Positions 10,583 to 21,690 of a DNA stretch of 64,000 nucleotides are shown one piece after another. The notes under the pieces are model-generated. The model was not told the origin of the DNA. It ran no database searches and worked only from the letters and a program-made list of their open reading frames with translations. The position numbers were made by a program, and so were the translations under genes. Positions within the stretch are counted from its first letter, which is position 1; each line of letters opens with the position of its first letter. The stretch is from the NCBI GenBank assembly GCA_964059195.1, contig CAXKWD010000011.1, positions 15,288,978-15,352,977 of the forward strand, given 5' to 3'. The DNA is from Ectobius pallidus. Its lineage: Eukaryota > Arthropoda > Insecta > Blattodea > Ectobiidae.

Positions 10583-11277
10583 CATTTTAAAATTGTTCGG
10601 TCTATTTAGCAATAATTTGAGCTGATTTATAACTTTTTTGGTCCAAAATTGTGAGCCTTTTTAAGTCAGAATCAATATGAGTCTATTCAGTCCCGACTCC
10701 TGGCCCGTTTTTATCCCGTGTCCATATCCACACATATCATTCACGCTGATCGCAGCGCCGCCCTAAACTCCATCCAGAGCAAATGATTTCGTTATCTTCG
10801 TTAAATGAATTGGTGACAACCCATGTCCAGTAACATTTTACCTTGTCTGCGAACAAAATAACGTCAAACTTGCCTTTGTTATGATGGAAAGTGTTGTAAC
10901 ATATTGAGCGTAATGTTATGACAGGTATTGATAAAAGGTTATCGCATCCACCGAACATGGTGAGCTTTTAAAACTTAGTTACAGGTTGTTTCAGAAATAA
11001 CTGAGTCAACTCGGAGACTTTCACAAATTCTGAATCGAAATTTGAACTTCCGTTGTTTTTACAGGCAGAACAAATCAAAAGCTAAACTTATCTGGTCTTT
11101 CTAGGAATGTAAGAAAATGTTATATGCTGATATTATATTTTTAATGTTGAATATCATTAAGGGTCTTACTAAATAAGTTGTTTTAATAATTAGTTTATAT
11201 ATTTATTTAAAATTTACGCCATTGAACACGTAGGCCTAATTGCAATAGGAAAAGTCAAACATAATATTAGTAATAGT
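10583..11277. other. Spacer with weak short repeats
   Basis: Loose repeats of AATTTGAGC/AATATGAGC-type motifs continue on both sides of the SINE (10040-10135, 10600-10680). The rest is AT-rich without credible genes. Confidence 0.4.
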
Positions 11278-11345
11278 AAAAGAATAGTACTGACAATAAT
11301 AATAAGAATAATGATAATGATAATATTAATAATGAAAATAATATT
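11278..11345. repeat. AAT-rich microsatellite
   Basis: Imperfect AAT/ATG repeats that, read on the minus strand, follow the 3' end of the LINE fragment at 11350-11702 and look like its tail. Confidence 0.7.
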
Positions 11346-11349
11346 TTTT

Positions 11350-11702
11350 TAATTAAGGAATATTCCACAATACAATGGTTTTCCTTCATCCCACAACAAT
11401 CTTATGCCTCCATAACTCCCTGTCCATAGCATCTCCTTCACTTAATCCTTTTCTCGCCATACTCCTTTTCACGCCATCTATCCAGCACTCTTTGGGCTTC
11501 CCTCTTCTTCTTTTTCCTTCCACTTTTCCAAAATTTTCTTTGGTATTCTATCCTCTATCATTCTGAGTACATGTCCATACCATCTCAAGCGTCTTTCTTC
11601 TACAATTTCCAAAATATTCTTTTCAACTTGCATTATTTCCCTTATTCTATTATTCCGAATTTTTTCTTTCCTGGATTTTCTTGCTGACCGCCTCCAAAAT
11701 CC
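11350..11702 (-). mobile_element. LINE 3' fragment, family 1, second copy
   Basis: The minus strand encodes a LINE C-terminal tail: REIMQVEKNILEIVEERRLR, WYGHVLRMIEDRIPKKIL, then EKEEEGSPKS. It aligns with the copy at 915-1240 along its length and ends with the same GGAATATTCCTTA. It reaches slightly further 5' than copy 1 and is flanked by (TAA)n upstream and an AAT-rich tail downstream. No catalytic domain remains. Confidence 0.8.
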
Positions 11703-11712
11703 GATAATAATA

Positions 11713-11764
<52 letters not shown>

Positions 11765-11790
11765 TAATAACAATAATCATAATCATAATC
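11703..11790. repeat. (TAA)n microsatellite
   Basis: A long AAT-phase tract with a few substitutions abuts the 5'-truncated end of the LINE fragment. Confidence 0.95.
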
Positions 11791-11794
11791 AAGT

Positions 11795-12200
11795 AAGTCC
11801 ATTGTTGTGGGGTGGGGATGGGTTCGCTTTCTTCAGGCAGCAGGCCCGTGTTTGACTCCCGGCTAAGTTTCCTGTGTATGGGTTTTTTTTCCGAGGGTTT
11901 CCTTCACCTATGAACAAATGTCTGTAAAAAGGTGGTAGTTGTGGTCCCCGGGTATCATCTGGCTGTCTTTATCCCATTCACACCATTCATACACTGAGTG
12001 TATGCGCAAATGTTGTACCTCGTCCTATGTGTTCTTGTTGTCTCGGATCTGGCTCAGACATTGGGCTGATTATTAACGGGGAAGGCCCTCCATGCCTTAT
12101 GTCATCCATAGGGAATTCCTCTCCCAACAAAATGCGATCCTGTGAGGCCCGGGGGCGTGGGCCACATAAACGTCCCTAACTACGGAGAAGTAAAACAAAG
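11795..12200 (+). mobile_element. tRNA-derived SINE, family D, second copy
   Basis: It matches the copy at 10148-10570 in inverse orientation: a degraded B box (CCCGTGTTTGACTCCCGG), GGGTTTCCTTCACCTATG, a TGTGGTCCCCGGGTATCATC segment, CTCGTCCTATGTGTTCTTGT, and ATTGGGCTGAT near 12061. The A-rich 3' end is at about 12190-12220. Confidence 0.8.
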
Positions 12201-12269
12201 AGAAAGAAAATATAAAAAAAAACTTATGAGGTACGATATGCCGTATGACCGCTGATCCATTATAATTAT

Positions 12270-12400
12270 ATTTTTACAAGTAAGAATCAGCTTGAAAAAT
12301 TTTATGTCATAACCGGGATTTGAACACGGATCTTCAGCTTAACGCGCCGATGCTCTACCATTGAGCTACCATGACAACATGCCAGTCTGACATCAAATTC
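12270..12400 (-). mobile_element. tRNA-derived SINE, family C, with a near-cloverleaf head
   Basis: The minus strand at 12375-12301 holds a tRNA-like sequence: a D arm in TAGCTCAATGGTAGAGC, an anticodon arm TCGGC-GCGTTAA-GCTGA and a T arm in CCGTGTTCAAATCCCGG, bracketed by TGTCATG and TTATGACA. The anticodon position reads GTT (Asn-type) but the conserved T before it is C, and T-arm pairing is imperfect. Downstream AAGCTGATTCTTACTTGT matches repeats at 12508-12720. It is better read as a SINE head than a working tRNA gene. Confidence 0.65.
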
Positions 12401-12507
12401 CTCAACTGATTCAGAAGACAAGGCAAACCACGGGAGGTTTCTTTCCGTCGAGAACACACATCCAAATGGCGTCCTACCCTTGTAGGTACTTTGATGCCTA
12501 GTTGTTA

Positions 12508-12797
12508 TTTATATACTATTAATTAAGTGGAAGGAAAGGAAATAGACATTAAATCCATGTCTGGGATATTAATACAAGTAAGAATCAGCTTGAAAAATTT
12601 TATGTCATAACCGGGGTTTATATACTATTAATTAAGTGGAAGGAAAGGAAATAGACATTAAATCCATGTCTGGGATAATAATACAAGTAAGAATCAGCTT
12701 GAAAAATTTTATGTCATATTTATGTCATATGTTATTCTTGCTTGTATTAATATCCCAGTCATGGATTTAATGTCTATTTTCTTTCCTTCCACTTAAT
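12508..12797. repeat. 109-bp tandem duplication plus inverted partial copy
   Basis: The segment beginning TTTATATACTATTAATTAAG at 12508 is repeated at 12617. Each unit contains TAGACATTAAATCCATGTCT and the SINE C tail AAGAATCAGCTTGAAAAATT. A third partial copy is inverted at about 12738-12797. The repeat is thus made of SINE family C tail sequence. Confidence 0.8.
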
Positions 12798-13225
12798 TAT
12801 ATTTTACTACCACTTTCGCGAAGTTAACGAATCAAGATATTCCTACAATATAGAATAATATTATGAAGCCTTTTATTCTATGTTCTTTCATTCCCCTTCA
12901 GATATTTTCAAATCTTATAAAGCTTTCTTTACACATTTCCGTTAGTCTTAATATTCCATCGTTCTATTGACTTAATGCAGCATTTTAAGGTATAGTGACA
13001 ACTATTTTCAGTACACCAAATGTAGGAAGAGAGTCAGAGTTGATCTGTCTGCACCAAATTTAATTTGACTGAATATTCTTTACAATTATTATAAGTTACT
13101 TTAACACCCATTACTGAATTTACGAATACCGGTACTTAATCACTTTTAAGGGGGCGGACTCAGTTTACAAGTTTTTCTTTACTCTACCCTTACCATAGGT
13201 GTCGTAGGTCTAGGAAGTATTTTGT
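12798..13225. other. AT-rich spacer
   Basis: No gene or repeat boundary identified. Confidence 0.45.
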
Positions 13226-13600
13226 TTGACCACGAAATTCGATGTCATGTTTTCAACAGAAATACATGTTTCGAGGTACCTTGAACTGAAAAATACTATT
13301 TTCAGAAACGTGTGTGTGTGTGTGTGTGTCTGTGTGGCGTGTGTCTATTATCATAGCTCAACAACAACAAATCGTATAAATACCTACTTTTATACTTGGG
13401 TTGGACAATCTACTGGTGCTATGACACTAAGATTGACGACAACTTTTTCTTAATTTCAATGCTATGAAAAAAACATAATATTGTGAATTGCGTTTTTCGC
13501 GATTTCCTCGAAAACGGCTGAAACGATTTTGTTCAAATTTTATACGCGTGATACACTAAGGGCAACTAGGGGCGAAATTCTACTTGAAACTTTTTTTTAA
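13226..13600 (-). repeat. Dispersed repeat with (GT)n tract
   Basis: The inverse complement of 13250-13320 (CGTTTCTGAAAATAGTATTT and a CATGTATTTCTGTTGA segment) matches 42655-42720 on the plus strand, and both are next to an AC-rich tract. A CTCGAAAACGGCTGAAACGA segment lies downstream. It is a dispersed element of unknown class. Confidence 0.5.
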
Positions 13601-13604
13601 TTAT

Positions 13605-13725
13605 CTATATAAGATATATTTATATGGCTATAGAGATAGCTATAGCTATATAGAGATAGCAATAGCTATATAGCTATAGCTCTATATAGCTCTATATAGC
13701 TATAGCTATAGCTATAAGAGATATT
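13605..13725. repeat. Palindromic TAGCTA-type array
   Basis: About 110 bp are built from overlapping TATAGC, TAGCTA and AGAGATAGC units. The units are self-complementary, so either strand could fold into hairpins. Confidence 0.85.
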
Positions 13726-14308
13726 TGCATAGAGATGAAAATCGCTTGTAACGATTCATAGAAAAAAGAATTGTCATATGCTTCTTCTGTACGTGACATT
13801 CCCAAAACAAATATCAAATACGGAAATTAACTCGTAAAAAGAATTCGAGAACAATTATAGGAACGGAAAGACCATCATCTCCTCTCCTGCCGTCGCTTCA
13901 AGCGGCTGGCTAATAGATAACCATGTAGCATTAGGTGGATGTAGTCATCAGTATAATGATACGAAACAATGTTATTGTCAAGTTGTACAGGTGTTCGCCA
14001 TAAAGAGATAAGCTCATTGCACATTCCAAGACTTGAGTGAGGTGAAAATGTTTCACTTCCTAGAGACATCTGTGGATGTGGACGACCTTCTCTGCAACCT
14101 TCCACTTCATTGCTGGTGATGTGAGCAAACGCAGGCATGCATCGCAGAAATAGCGTTTGCAGACGTATTCAGTAGGGATGTACAGATGATAATAGATCAT
14201 AATTCTAGGATAGGATGCATGAACCAGGGGGCATCACTATTTTTATTGTATAAGAAATCAAAAGAAAGAAAAAATGTGCGTGGAACGCCACGCGACAGAA
14301 GTGAAACT
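13726..14308. other. Spacer with an unrecognised short frame
   Basis: An 87-codon minus-strand frame (13875-14138) has no recognisable motif. I see no promoter, splice context or homologue and do not call it a gene. Confidence 0.35.
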
Positions 14309-14690
14309 TGTTTTAATTTTTGGATTTTTCAATTTTGATTATTGGATTTTTTGAATTTTGGATTGTTGGACTTTTTAATAATGGGTTTTAGGACTTTTTT
14401 AATTTTGGAATTTGGATTTTTTATTTTTTTTTATTTTGGATTTTTTGTTAATAAATTTTGGATTTTTAATTTTGGGTTTTTAATTTTGGATTTTTTATTT
14501 TTGAAATTTTTATTTGTTATTTTTTTTAATTTTGAATTTTTGAAATTTTTAAATTTTGGATATTTGGATTTTTTAATTTTGGAATTTTGGATCTTTTAAT
14601 TTTGGATCTTTGAATTTTTAATTTTCTATTTTTTAATTTTGGATTTTGGATTTCTTAATTTTGAATTTTTGGATTTTTAAACTTTGGATA
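14309..14690. repeat. T-rich minisatellite, unit near TTTTGGATTTTTTAA
   Basis: About 380 bp consist of variable-length units built from AATTTTGGA and GGATTTTTT. Translation gives a repetitive hydrophobic peptide (FLNFG, LDFLIL) that is a product of base composition, not a gene. Confidence 0.85.
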
Positions 14691-14699
14691 AGCCTAATC

Positions 14700-17190
14700 A
14701 TTGAGTTGATTATTTTCTGTGCAGTCCGTCCCGTCACACCTTACTAATTTCGTGACGATTTTGAGCGTTATATTAATTTCGTGACGATTTTTGAGCGTTA
14801 CACAAGCTCTCGATTTATCCCTACCGCGGCTAAAGAAGTTTCACTTAAAAAAATTAAGGCAGGACATTAAAATTAATTCAGCAAGTGATAGGCTAAGTAT
14901 TAGGGCTAATATTATTGCATGTAAAACGGAAAGTAGGCTGTAGAGTTTTATATCTATTGTACTTAAGTGCGATAAATAAATTGGTGGTACTTGCTTCTTG
15001 CATAAATGTGATGGAAATTCACTTTCTTTTCTATTTCATCACAACAACAACAAAAAACAGAAATTTCATTAAAGTAATGCTCATTTTCTATCATTTAAAA
15101 ATCTGTTCCTATACTGTAAACAACTCTTATTCTCCGTAAATCTGTATATTTAGACAGCTTTACCTATAATTATTATATTGTAAATGCACCTATTTGTACA
15201 ATTTTACAATTTAAAATATAATTTTCATGTGTCTGATTCTAGTAGGCCCATGATTTGTCAATGGGCAACCCTCAACCAATAGAAAGAGAATAACATAAGT
15301 TATTTATTCTAAAACATTAATCTTTTTTTACTTCATACTAACAACCATAATTCACATCTTAATTTTCGTTTGTGCAGCTCAAAATGTAAAATGGAAATAG
15401 CCTATTCAAAAACATAATTAAAGTTTAATGCATGTATATTAAAGCATGTTTAAAATATATATTAATAAAGTATATCAATTACATACGTTACTGTATTTTA
15501 ATCTGTTGGTTTGTAATCTGAAAAGGTATTACATTTTTAAGAAACATAAGATAATTTAATGTAATAATTTATTGTAAAATAACGTATTGTATAACGAAAA
15601 TAAACTATCCAACATTTTATTTACGGTATCTCTACATTTGTAGTACTTATTAATATCTATCATCATAATCGACCGTTAATTATTAAAGTTAAAATATGTA
15701 AACATGTCGAAAATGTTTAATAAAAAAAGTAGTACTCGGTGGTAACTTCAAGAAACTCTTTCTGATATTCTAACCTCATTATTAAGTACAATTCATTGCT
15801 ACACTATTACTCTAATGACACATCGCTTCACAAATCATTTAGCTCCTAGAGCTGTCATGTTATTGCACCAAACCTAATTTCGCAGGTACATTTCAACAAA
15901 ATACAGTGCACGCCACTTATTGTGATCACTTTGGGAGGCAGCTAATCTGATAATATTAACCGATTGGTAACAGTAGCCGAAATAATTAATTGTAGGTTAT
16001 TTATTCATCCATCAGATTCTACACTACAAAAACAGAATTAAAAGCTATTGATTCATAAGATAATACGTAACTGTGAATCAATGAACCACTCATAATCCAG
16101 TATTAGAATGCAAGCAAATATTATTTCAACCAGTAACAAAGTGCTTAATTGTAAGTGTTGTCATTTAGGAGTCCATTAACCAATACTCCATACTCAATAA
16201 CTAGTGTTTTTGGAAGTCTACTGACCAGTGGTAAACACCCCGTAGCAAAACATATAACGCTTGTATTTTCATTTTACACTAGCCATCACTGCATGTTAGC
16301 ACTGCTATCTTCATAAATCAAAAGCTGCAGCTTAAACCTTAACTGTGGGGTGAAACATGTTTTATTGCTGAAAAGAGAAAATTGGGTAATGCCACCCCCT
16401 CGAACTGGCCATCCTGTGAGCTGGAAAGAGTACCACTAATTCCAATACAGTTGAGTTAGAAACGAGATTCTTACAAACAAAATTTTGAATGACGTAAAGT
16501 TCTTGGAAATAAAGATGTAGAAAGGAAAATGTGATAACATAAACAGAATTTTTGATCACAATAAACAGCATTCTGAATGAGTATTAATCCATATGGGACT
16601 TCATAAAAGTGATAACATTACCCGGCTGATAACATTATCCGCGATTACATTAAACGGCGTTCACTGTCTTATGGCGTTTTACCACTTGGATCTGCATGGA
16701 TCTTGTACCCAAAGACTTAACTGTAGGCCTACTGTTGGTGGTGGCACTGCCTTGATGGCCTCGTGTGAAAGGGCTCTTACCTAACGTGAACCACTGCGCA
16801 TTATATCGGAAAGATTCCGTGCACTCGAGTGTACATATTGGGAGCAATGGTAAAAGAATCATAGCATTTAGAGTATATTGTTAAATTTGGCAATATTTTT
16901 TTTATATCTCGCATAACTGAGTTAACCTAAACATACCTATGCTCCGCAGTAAATTTCAAGCTGAATTTGCCATTGTTAGCCTTTTACGTTTCATTTTGAA
17001 ACCAGCGGACAAGTATGTGTTGAAACTTTCTTCTCCCTTGCAAAAATAGTAAAATATGACTTGTGAGGTTTTCCTGTGGTATCTCTTTATGTTATTCATT
17101 TCTTGCATTCAATGTTCTACAATATCAAGAATATGAAACAATAATTATAACCAAAATGTGCAAGTTTATCTTCGGGAGTATGTACTTAAA
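14700..17190. other. Long AT-rich spacer
   Basis: About 2.5 kb with no complete repeat boundaries recognised. A short duplicated phrase TTTCGTGACGATTTT occurs near 14748 and 14777. Short frames (14915-15139, 16362-16862) lack motifs. Confidence 0.4.
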
Positions 17191-17194
17191 GACC

Positions 17195-17500
17195 ACCTGC
17201 GTTGTCTCCTGATTAGCGTGGCTGGCTACGGATCCGTAGGCCCGGTTCGATCCCCGGTACCTCCTTGGAATTTTCTGAGGTAGGGGATCTGGAACTCGAC
17301 CTCGTGATACACCCTGAAGAGCTACTTGATAGAGAAGTAGCGGCTCCGGTCACGGAAACCAAAATTAACGGCCGTAGGTGTCGGCATGCTGACCACATGG
17401 CCCCCAATCCTGCCGTCTGCCTATGGTAGATGACGCAGCGGTTGGGTGGTAGGCCTAGTCCCTTAGGGATGTAGCGCCACGGGGTTTAGTTTTTAGTTTT
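17195..17500 (+). mobile_element. tRNA-derived SINE, family A
   Basis: The head shows an A-box-like GATTAGCGTGGCTGGC and a B box in CCCGGTTCGATCCCCGGTAC. The body includes TACTTGATAGAGAAGTAGCG, TCGGCATGCTGACCACATGG and CTATGGTAGATGACGCAGCG, ending GGGGTTTAGTTTTTAG. Matching copies lie at 45306-45600 and 63803-64000 (plus) and 21150-21362 (minus). Confidence 0.9.
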
Positions 17501-17530
17501 CATTATATTCATAGTGTTCATACTGTTCTT

Positions 17531-17760
17531 TCACTGCCAACTCAGTATTCTCCACTCTTCCCTTCTCTCAGTCTTCCTTTTGGTGTCTGCATAAAGTCCA
17601 GTTATTTTAATGTGTTCTATCATCTGGTATCTTCTTCTGCCTCGAACCTCATACCCAATTATCACCCCTTTTATGACATCCTTCAGCAGACAATTTCTTC
17701 TTAGCCAATGTCCCATCCAATTTCTTTTCCTCTTCCTAATGACTTTCAATAAATCTCTTA
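17531..17760 (-). mobile_element. LINE 3' fragment, family 3
   Basis: The minus strand encodes RKRKRNWMGHWLRRNCLLKD, a VRGRRRYQMIEHIKI segment and KRKTERREEWRILSWQ. This is the W-x-GHWLRRNxLLKD...RGRRRYQM tail seen at the C-terminus of a family of insect LINE polyproteins. Only the last 72 codons remain. It lies just downstream of the SINE A copy and is inverted relative to it. Confidence 0.7.
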
Positions 17761-18419
17761 ATTAGTAATTCTTAGTTAGTACCGGTATGTGATTAAAATA
17801 AAGGTGCTGAATATCTTAGTTTCGTTAGGGTTCCAGCTACTGCTCTCTTGTCGAGTCGGCTTGGACTCTTTTATTCCCGACTTCCAGTCTGCTCTGAAGC
17901 GCACATACCTCTATGCAATGTTCTCGTTTACGATTACGTAACTCAACAATAGCTGCTAGCCTTCACGCGCACATCACGGCTGACCATGAGCGTAAATAAA
18001 TCAGCGCTCCATTGTTCTCATCGCTACATATTATTTATATGCAAAGAAGCCCCACTACGTCTAACCACTGGGAATTATTTGCTCAGGCATCATGGATATT
18101 ATAGCATAACGCTAAAATAAGCATTAAAATTTATATGATGTTAAACATCAATTCAACCTTTAAGTCTAATAAAATTAATGTCGTCGAAGTGGATGAGCAA
18201 AATTATTTTCCTTACATCCCTCACCTCGCAGCAGCTTAGTTGTGACTTTACTCATTTAGCTAGAGACAGACTTATCTCTTTCAGAGAAAGGTATATACCC
18301 TACCAATCCGCAGGATGAGAAGATTCACCCGGTATATATAGTGGTTTATACATATTTTCTGCTTGCTTACTAGGCCTACTTACTTATTTACTCAATGGCA
18401 ATAGACAATTCCTAAGCAA
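17761..18419. other. Spacer, nothing recognised
   Basis: No gene or repeat boundary identified. Confidence 0.45.
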
Positions 18420-18960
18420 GCTAAAAGAAAATTATCTATTTGATGGAACCCGGAGGTTCATTGCCACGCATACATGAGCCCACCATTCAAAATTATGTTA
18501 TTCTAACACCAACCATCAATCGCAAATCCTACTTCCATTAAATCTATCCTAATATTGTCCTCCCACCTACGTCTAGGTCTTCCAGGTGGTCTTTTCCCTT
18601 CGGATCTCCCAGTCAATACATTTGAGATGTCTTTCCTCCTCCGTGATTTAACTACCCTCACTATATTCGGTGACGAATACAAGTTATGAAGCTCATCGTT
18701 ATGCAGTTTTCTCCAGTCCCGATTTTCATCTCTCTTAGGCCTAATTATTTTCCTAAACACTCTGTTTTCAAACACTCTCAGATTATGTTCTTCCGGAAGA
18801 GTAAGCGACCATGTCTCACATCCATATAATACAACCGGCAGGATAATTGCCTTATAAATTTTTAATTTTAGATTTCTGAACAGAAGACGAGATAATAACG
18901 GTTTCTGAACTGCATAAAAACAGGCATTTCCTGATTTGAGTCTACACTTGACTTCTCCTT
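18420..18960 (-). mobile_element. LINE 3' fragment, family 2
   Basis: The minus strand encodes RKIIRPKRDENRDWRKLHND, ELHNLYSSPNIVRVVKSRR, then GKRPPGRPRRRWEDNIRIDL. These form the C-terminal tail common in cockroach and termite LINEs. The 3' end reads CTATTGCCATTGAGTAAATA followed by TAAG repeats. A second copy at 37925-38345 shares the tail and the end. A deletion removes the usual RWAGHVARM segment. Confidence 0.85.
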
Positions 18961-20228
18961 AATATTATTTGTATTTGTAATCATTGCTCCTAAATATTCG
19001 AATTTCTCCACTTGATTTTCCGCCTAATATTTTATATTAATATTTTTACGTGTTTTGACATTGAATGACGAAATGGTTTACGTGTGGCAACCCTGTCAAG
19101 CTATAAGAGGCATTTTGAAAAAAAAACAGCGACCGTTGCGAAACTCATATGTACCCATTGAGCTCTATTACATACTGGAGGTAGCACTGCATGATGAAAA
19201 ATCGTGACGGCAGGGTTCGCGGTCCGCCATGAAAGTGAACGTATACTTTAGCTCCTATCCCGTATCTCCTTCTAACAAACTCATGTGTATTAATGGAATT
19301 ATGAAGATGTATTGGCGTTTTTAGAAACTTTTATGAATGAAGCGTTTGAATATAAACTACTTGATGCTTTTTAAGTACATAACAAAACTAATTTCATATT
19401 GTAATGGTTTGGTAAAAATATTTCTTTAATCTAAATCAGGCGTGAATGTACACTGGTAAACAGTTGTAAACACTCGCATTTAAAAATTTAAAATAACTAC
19501 ACATTAGGCCTACATATTGCGATATTATGCTTCATTTCTATATATAAAGAGAATAGGCAAAATCTGTGCTAAGTGCTTTGGAAATGCATAAACCGTGACC
19601 TTCAACTGTACCGTTACTGTACTGGATACAATTCACATTATTTATTATTTTTTTAATACTTCCTGTAGACTAGCGCAAAGGGAATCCACTGAAATGAAAT
19701 TTCAAAATACTTAAAATCTTAATGCTACTTAGAAGTTCCTTTTTCTTCAAATCTGAAATTAATTAGCCATGCTATTTATCTTCTTGTTCTTGCAACAGAC
19801 AATCGTCTGTAGCCTTTTGTTTTTTCTCAATTCTGTTTTGATAGGAGATGATGGGAGGTCATCTGTTTGTGTCTGTTTATCTATTTTCGTATAATTTTCA
19901 GCGAGGTCTTATACAAAAACTTCTGCTTCCTCTTATTTCTGCGATTAAAAACTAGCATGAAAAATTTAGGCCTACATGCATAAGAATACTAAGTTATATT
20001 TACATGACTGACATATTGCATAATTTATATTCCTACATGGTACCTAAAGTAGGCCTACTACTAACCACATTACGAACCACTTGTCTTTTTGGAACAATAA
20101 TTTTTTGAAGATGTCCTGGAAAATTGAAGACTGATGGTACATCATCTTTTAGTAATTTTACGAGTGCACCAGACCTTGACATTATAGCAATCAGGTGTCT
20201 GCTGCTTAATGTACTGTTCGCTGTGGGT
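18961..20228. other. Spacer, nothing recognised
   Basis: No convincing gene, RNA or repeat boundary. Confidence 0.4.
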
Positions 20229-20330
20229 GACCAGTGGCGTTCCTAGGGCGGGGTGGTGGGGGCGGTCCGCCCCGGGCCCCACTTACTATGGGGCCCCTAG
20301 TGATGCCCCACCCTAATATAAAAATTAATG
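20229..20330 (+). mobile_element. Possible hAT-type end, solitary
   Basis: CAGTGGCGTTCCTAGGGCGG resembles the CAG-initiated termini of hAT MITEs and is followed by GGGGCCCC-type sequence. No partner end or target duplication was located. Confidence 0.3.
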
Positions 20331-21149
20331 TTCCACCTCTTTTTTCGCTCATCGGAATTTTTATATTAAATACAAATATTGCATATTTGACGTGTTACCA
20401 ATTACAAAAAATTGACTCCTTTTATCAATGTTTTGGTCTCCTGCTTTGAGAGGTTACTAGGAGATGCGTAGTTGGATACTGCGCTGAAATGCATCATTCA
20501 ACTGATGAAAAATAGAACATGTCCTAATTTTTGTCATATTTAAACATGACAATTTTCCCATTTCATTACTTTTTAATTATGCACATATTTGTATTTTGCT
20601 AATTAGTTAACTTAATATTTTTGGACTAATATATGTTTGTATTTAATAAATAAATACATTAAATACTACATGAGTTCGCTCCCTTATTCTGGCTTTTATT
20701 TTTTCGTATAGCTTAGCCCATGGAGACGATCTGAAAGACAAAAAGGCTAGCCATAGAAAAAGAAGTTAAAAATAGTCGTGTTCGTAGCTTTTGCTGGGGG
20801 AAGGGGCCCAAGTCCACTTCCATTTCTCTGGAGCTCTGTGGAGCCATATGCCACGCAATATTTGACCATTTTGTCATGAAAAATAACAAAAACGCATTCA
20901 TAAATATACGTTTACCATAGGAAGCACACTTCACCAATACGTACGGAGTAGCCAACTTAACAAAAAGTGAACGTCACGATTTATGCAGTTCCAAAGCACA
21001 GCTGTTGTGTATCCTGTTTATATATTGAGATCACTGTATGTACCACGCGCGCATCATTCTTCAAGCATCTTGTCTAAGTACCAGTTCGTTAGAAACAAGA
21101 TGACAAAATTATAAAATTCACCAGTGATTCAAAAGTAGGCTAAAATAAC
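20331..21149. other. Spacer
   Basis: An 80-codon minus-strand frame (20713-20955) has no known motif and is not called a gene. Confidence 0.4.
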
Positions 21150-21362
21150 TCCGTGGCGCTACATCCATTGTGGACTAGGCCTACCATCCGATCGCTTCAC
21201 CTACAGTATGAAGATGATTGGACTTTGTGCATGTGGCCGTATTTGATGACTTTCTTGACTGGATCCGCTAATTCTTTGTCAAGTTGCTCTTCAGTTCTCA
21301 TCAAAAGGCTGAGTGCATCCTGTTCCAGACCTCCCTACCTCAGAAAAGTCCGACTAACATAA
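21150..21362 (-). mobile_element. tRNA-derived SINE, family A, diverged copy
   Basis: Inverse complement of the family A body: TGTAGCGCCACGGAG at the 3' end and TCTGAGGTAGGGAGGTCTGG on the minus strand near 21325-21345. The tRNA-like head is missing. Confidence 0.7.
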
Positions 21363-21499
21363 ATATAAACAAATTTGTATTGTCTATTTTTCTTTTGTAA
21401 TGCCGAAATCCCATCTTAAACTTCTTTTGTAAAAACTGTTTAGCGGTTTTTAGTTTAAATATTATATTTATGTGCTTTTTTTAAAAGTCTCTGTTCACT

Positions 21500-21690
21500 C
21501 TTATAATAATAATAATAATAATAATAAATAATAATAATAGATAATAAATAAAAGAAAAATAATTAATAATTAATCATCAATAATAATTATTATAATAATA
21601 AATAATCAATAATAATAATTATAATAATTATTATTTTATTATAATTATTATTATTATTATTATTACTATTATTGTTATTTTTTTATTAAT
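21500..21690. repeat. AT microsatellite with opposed (TAA)n and (TTA)n tracts
   Basis: AATAAT tracts on the left and TTATTA tracts on the right face each other, so the block is strongly self-complementary. Confidence 0.85.

Noticed and set aside
12301..12376. Possible tRNA-Asn gene on the minus strand
   Set aside because: The base before the anticodon is C instead of T, T-arm and acceptor pairing are imperfect, and the sequence continues into a repeated SINE tail.
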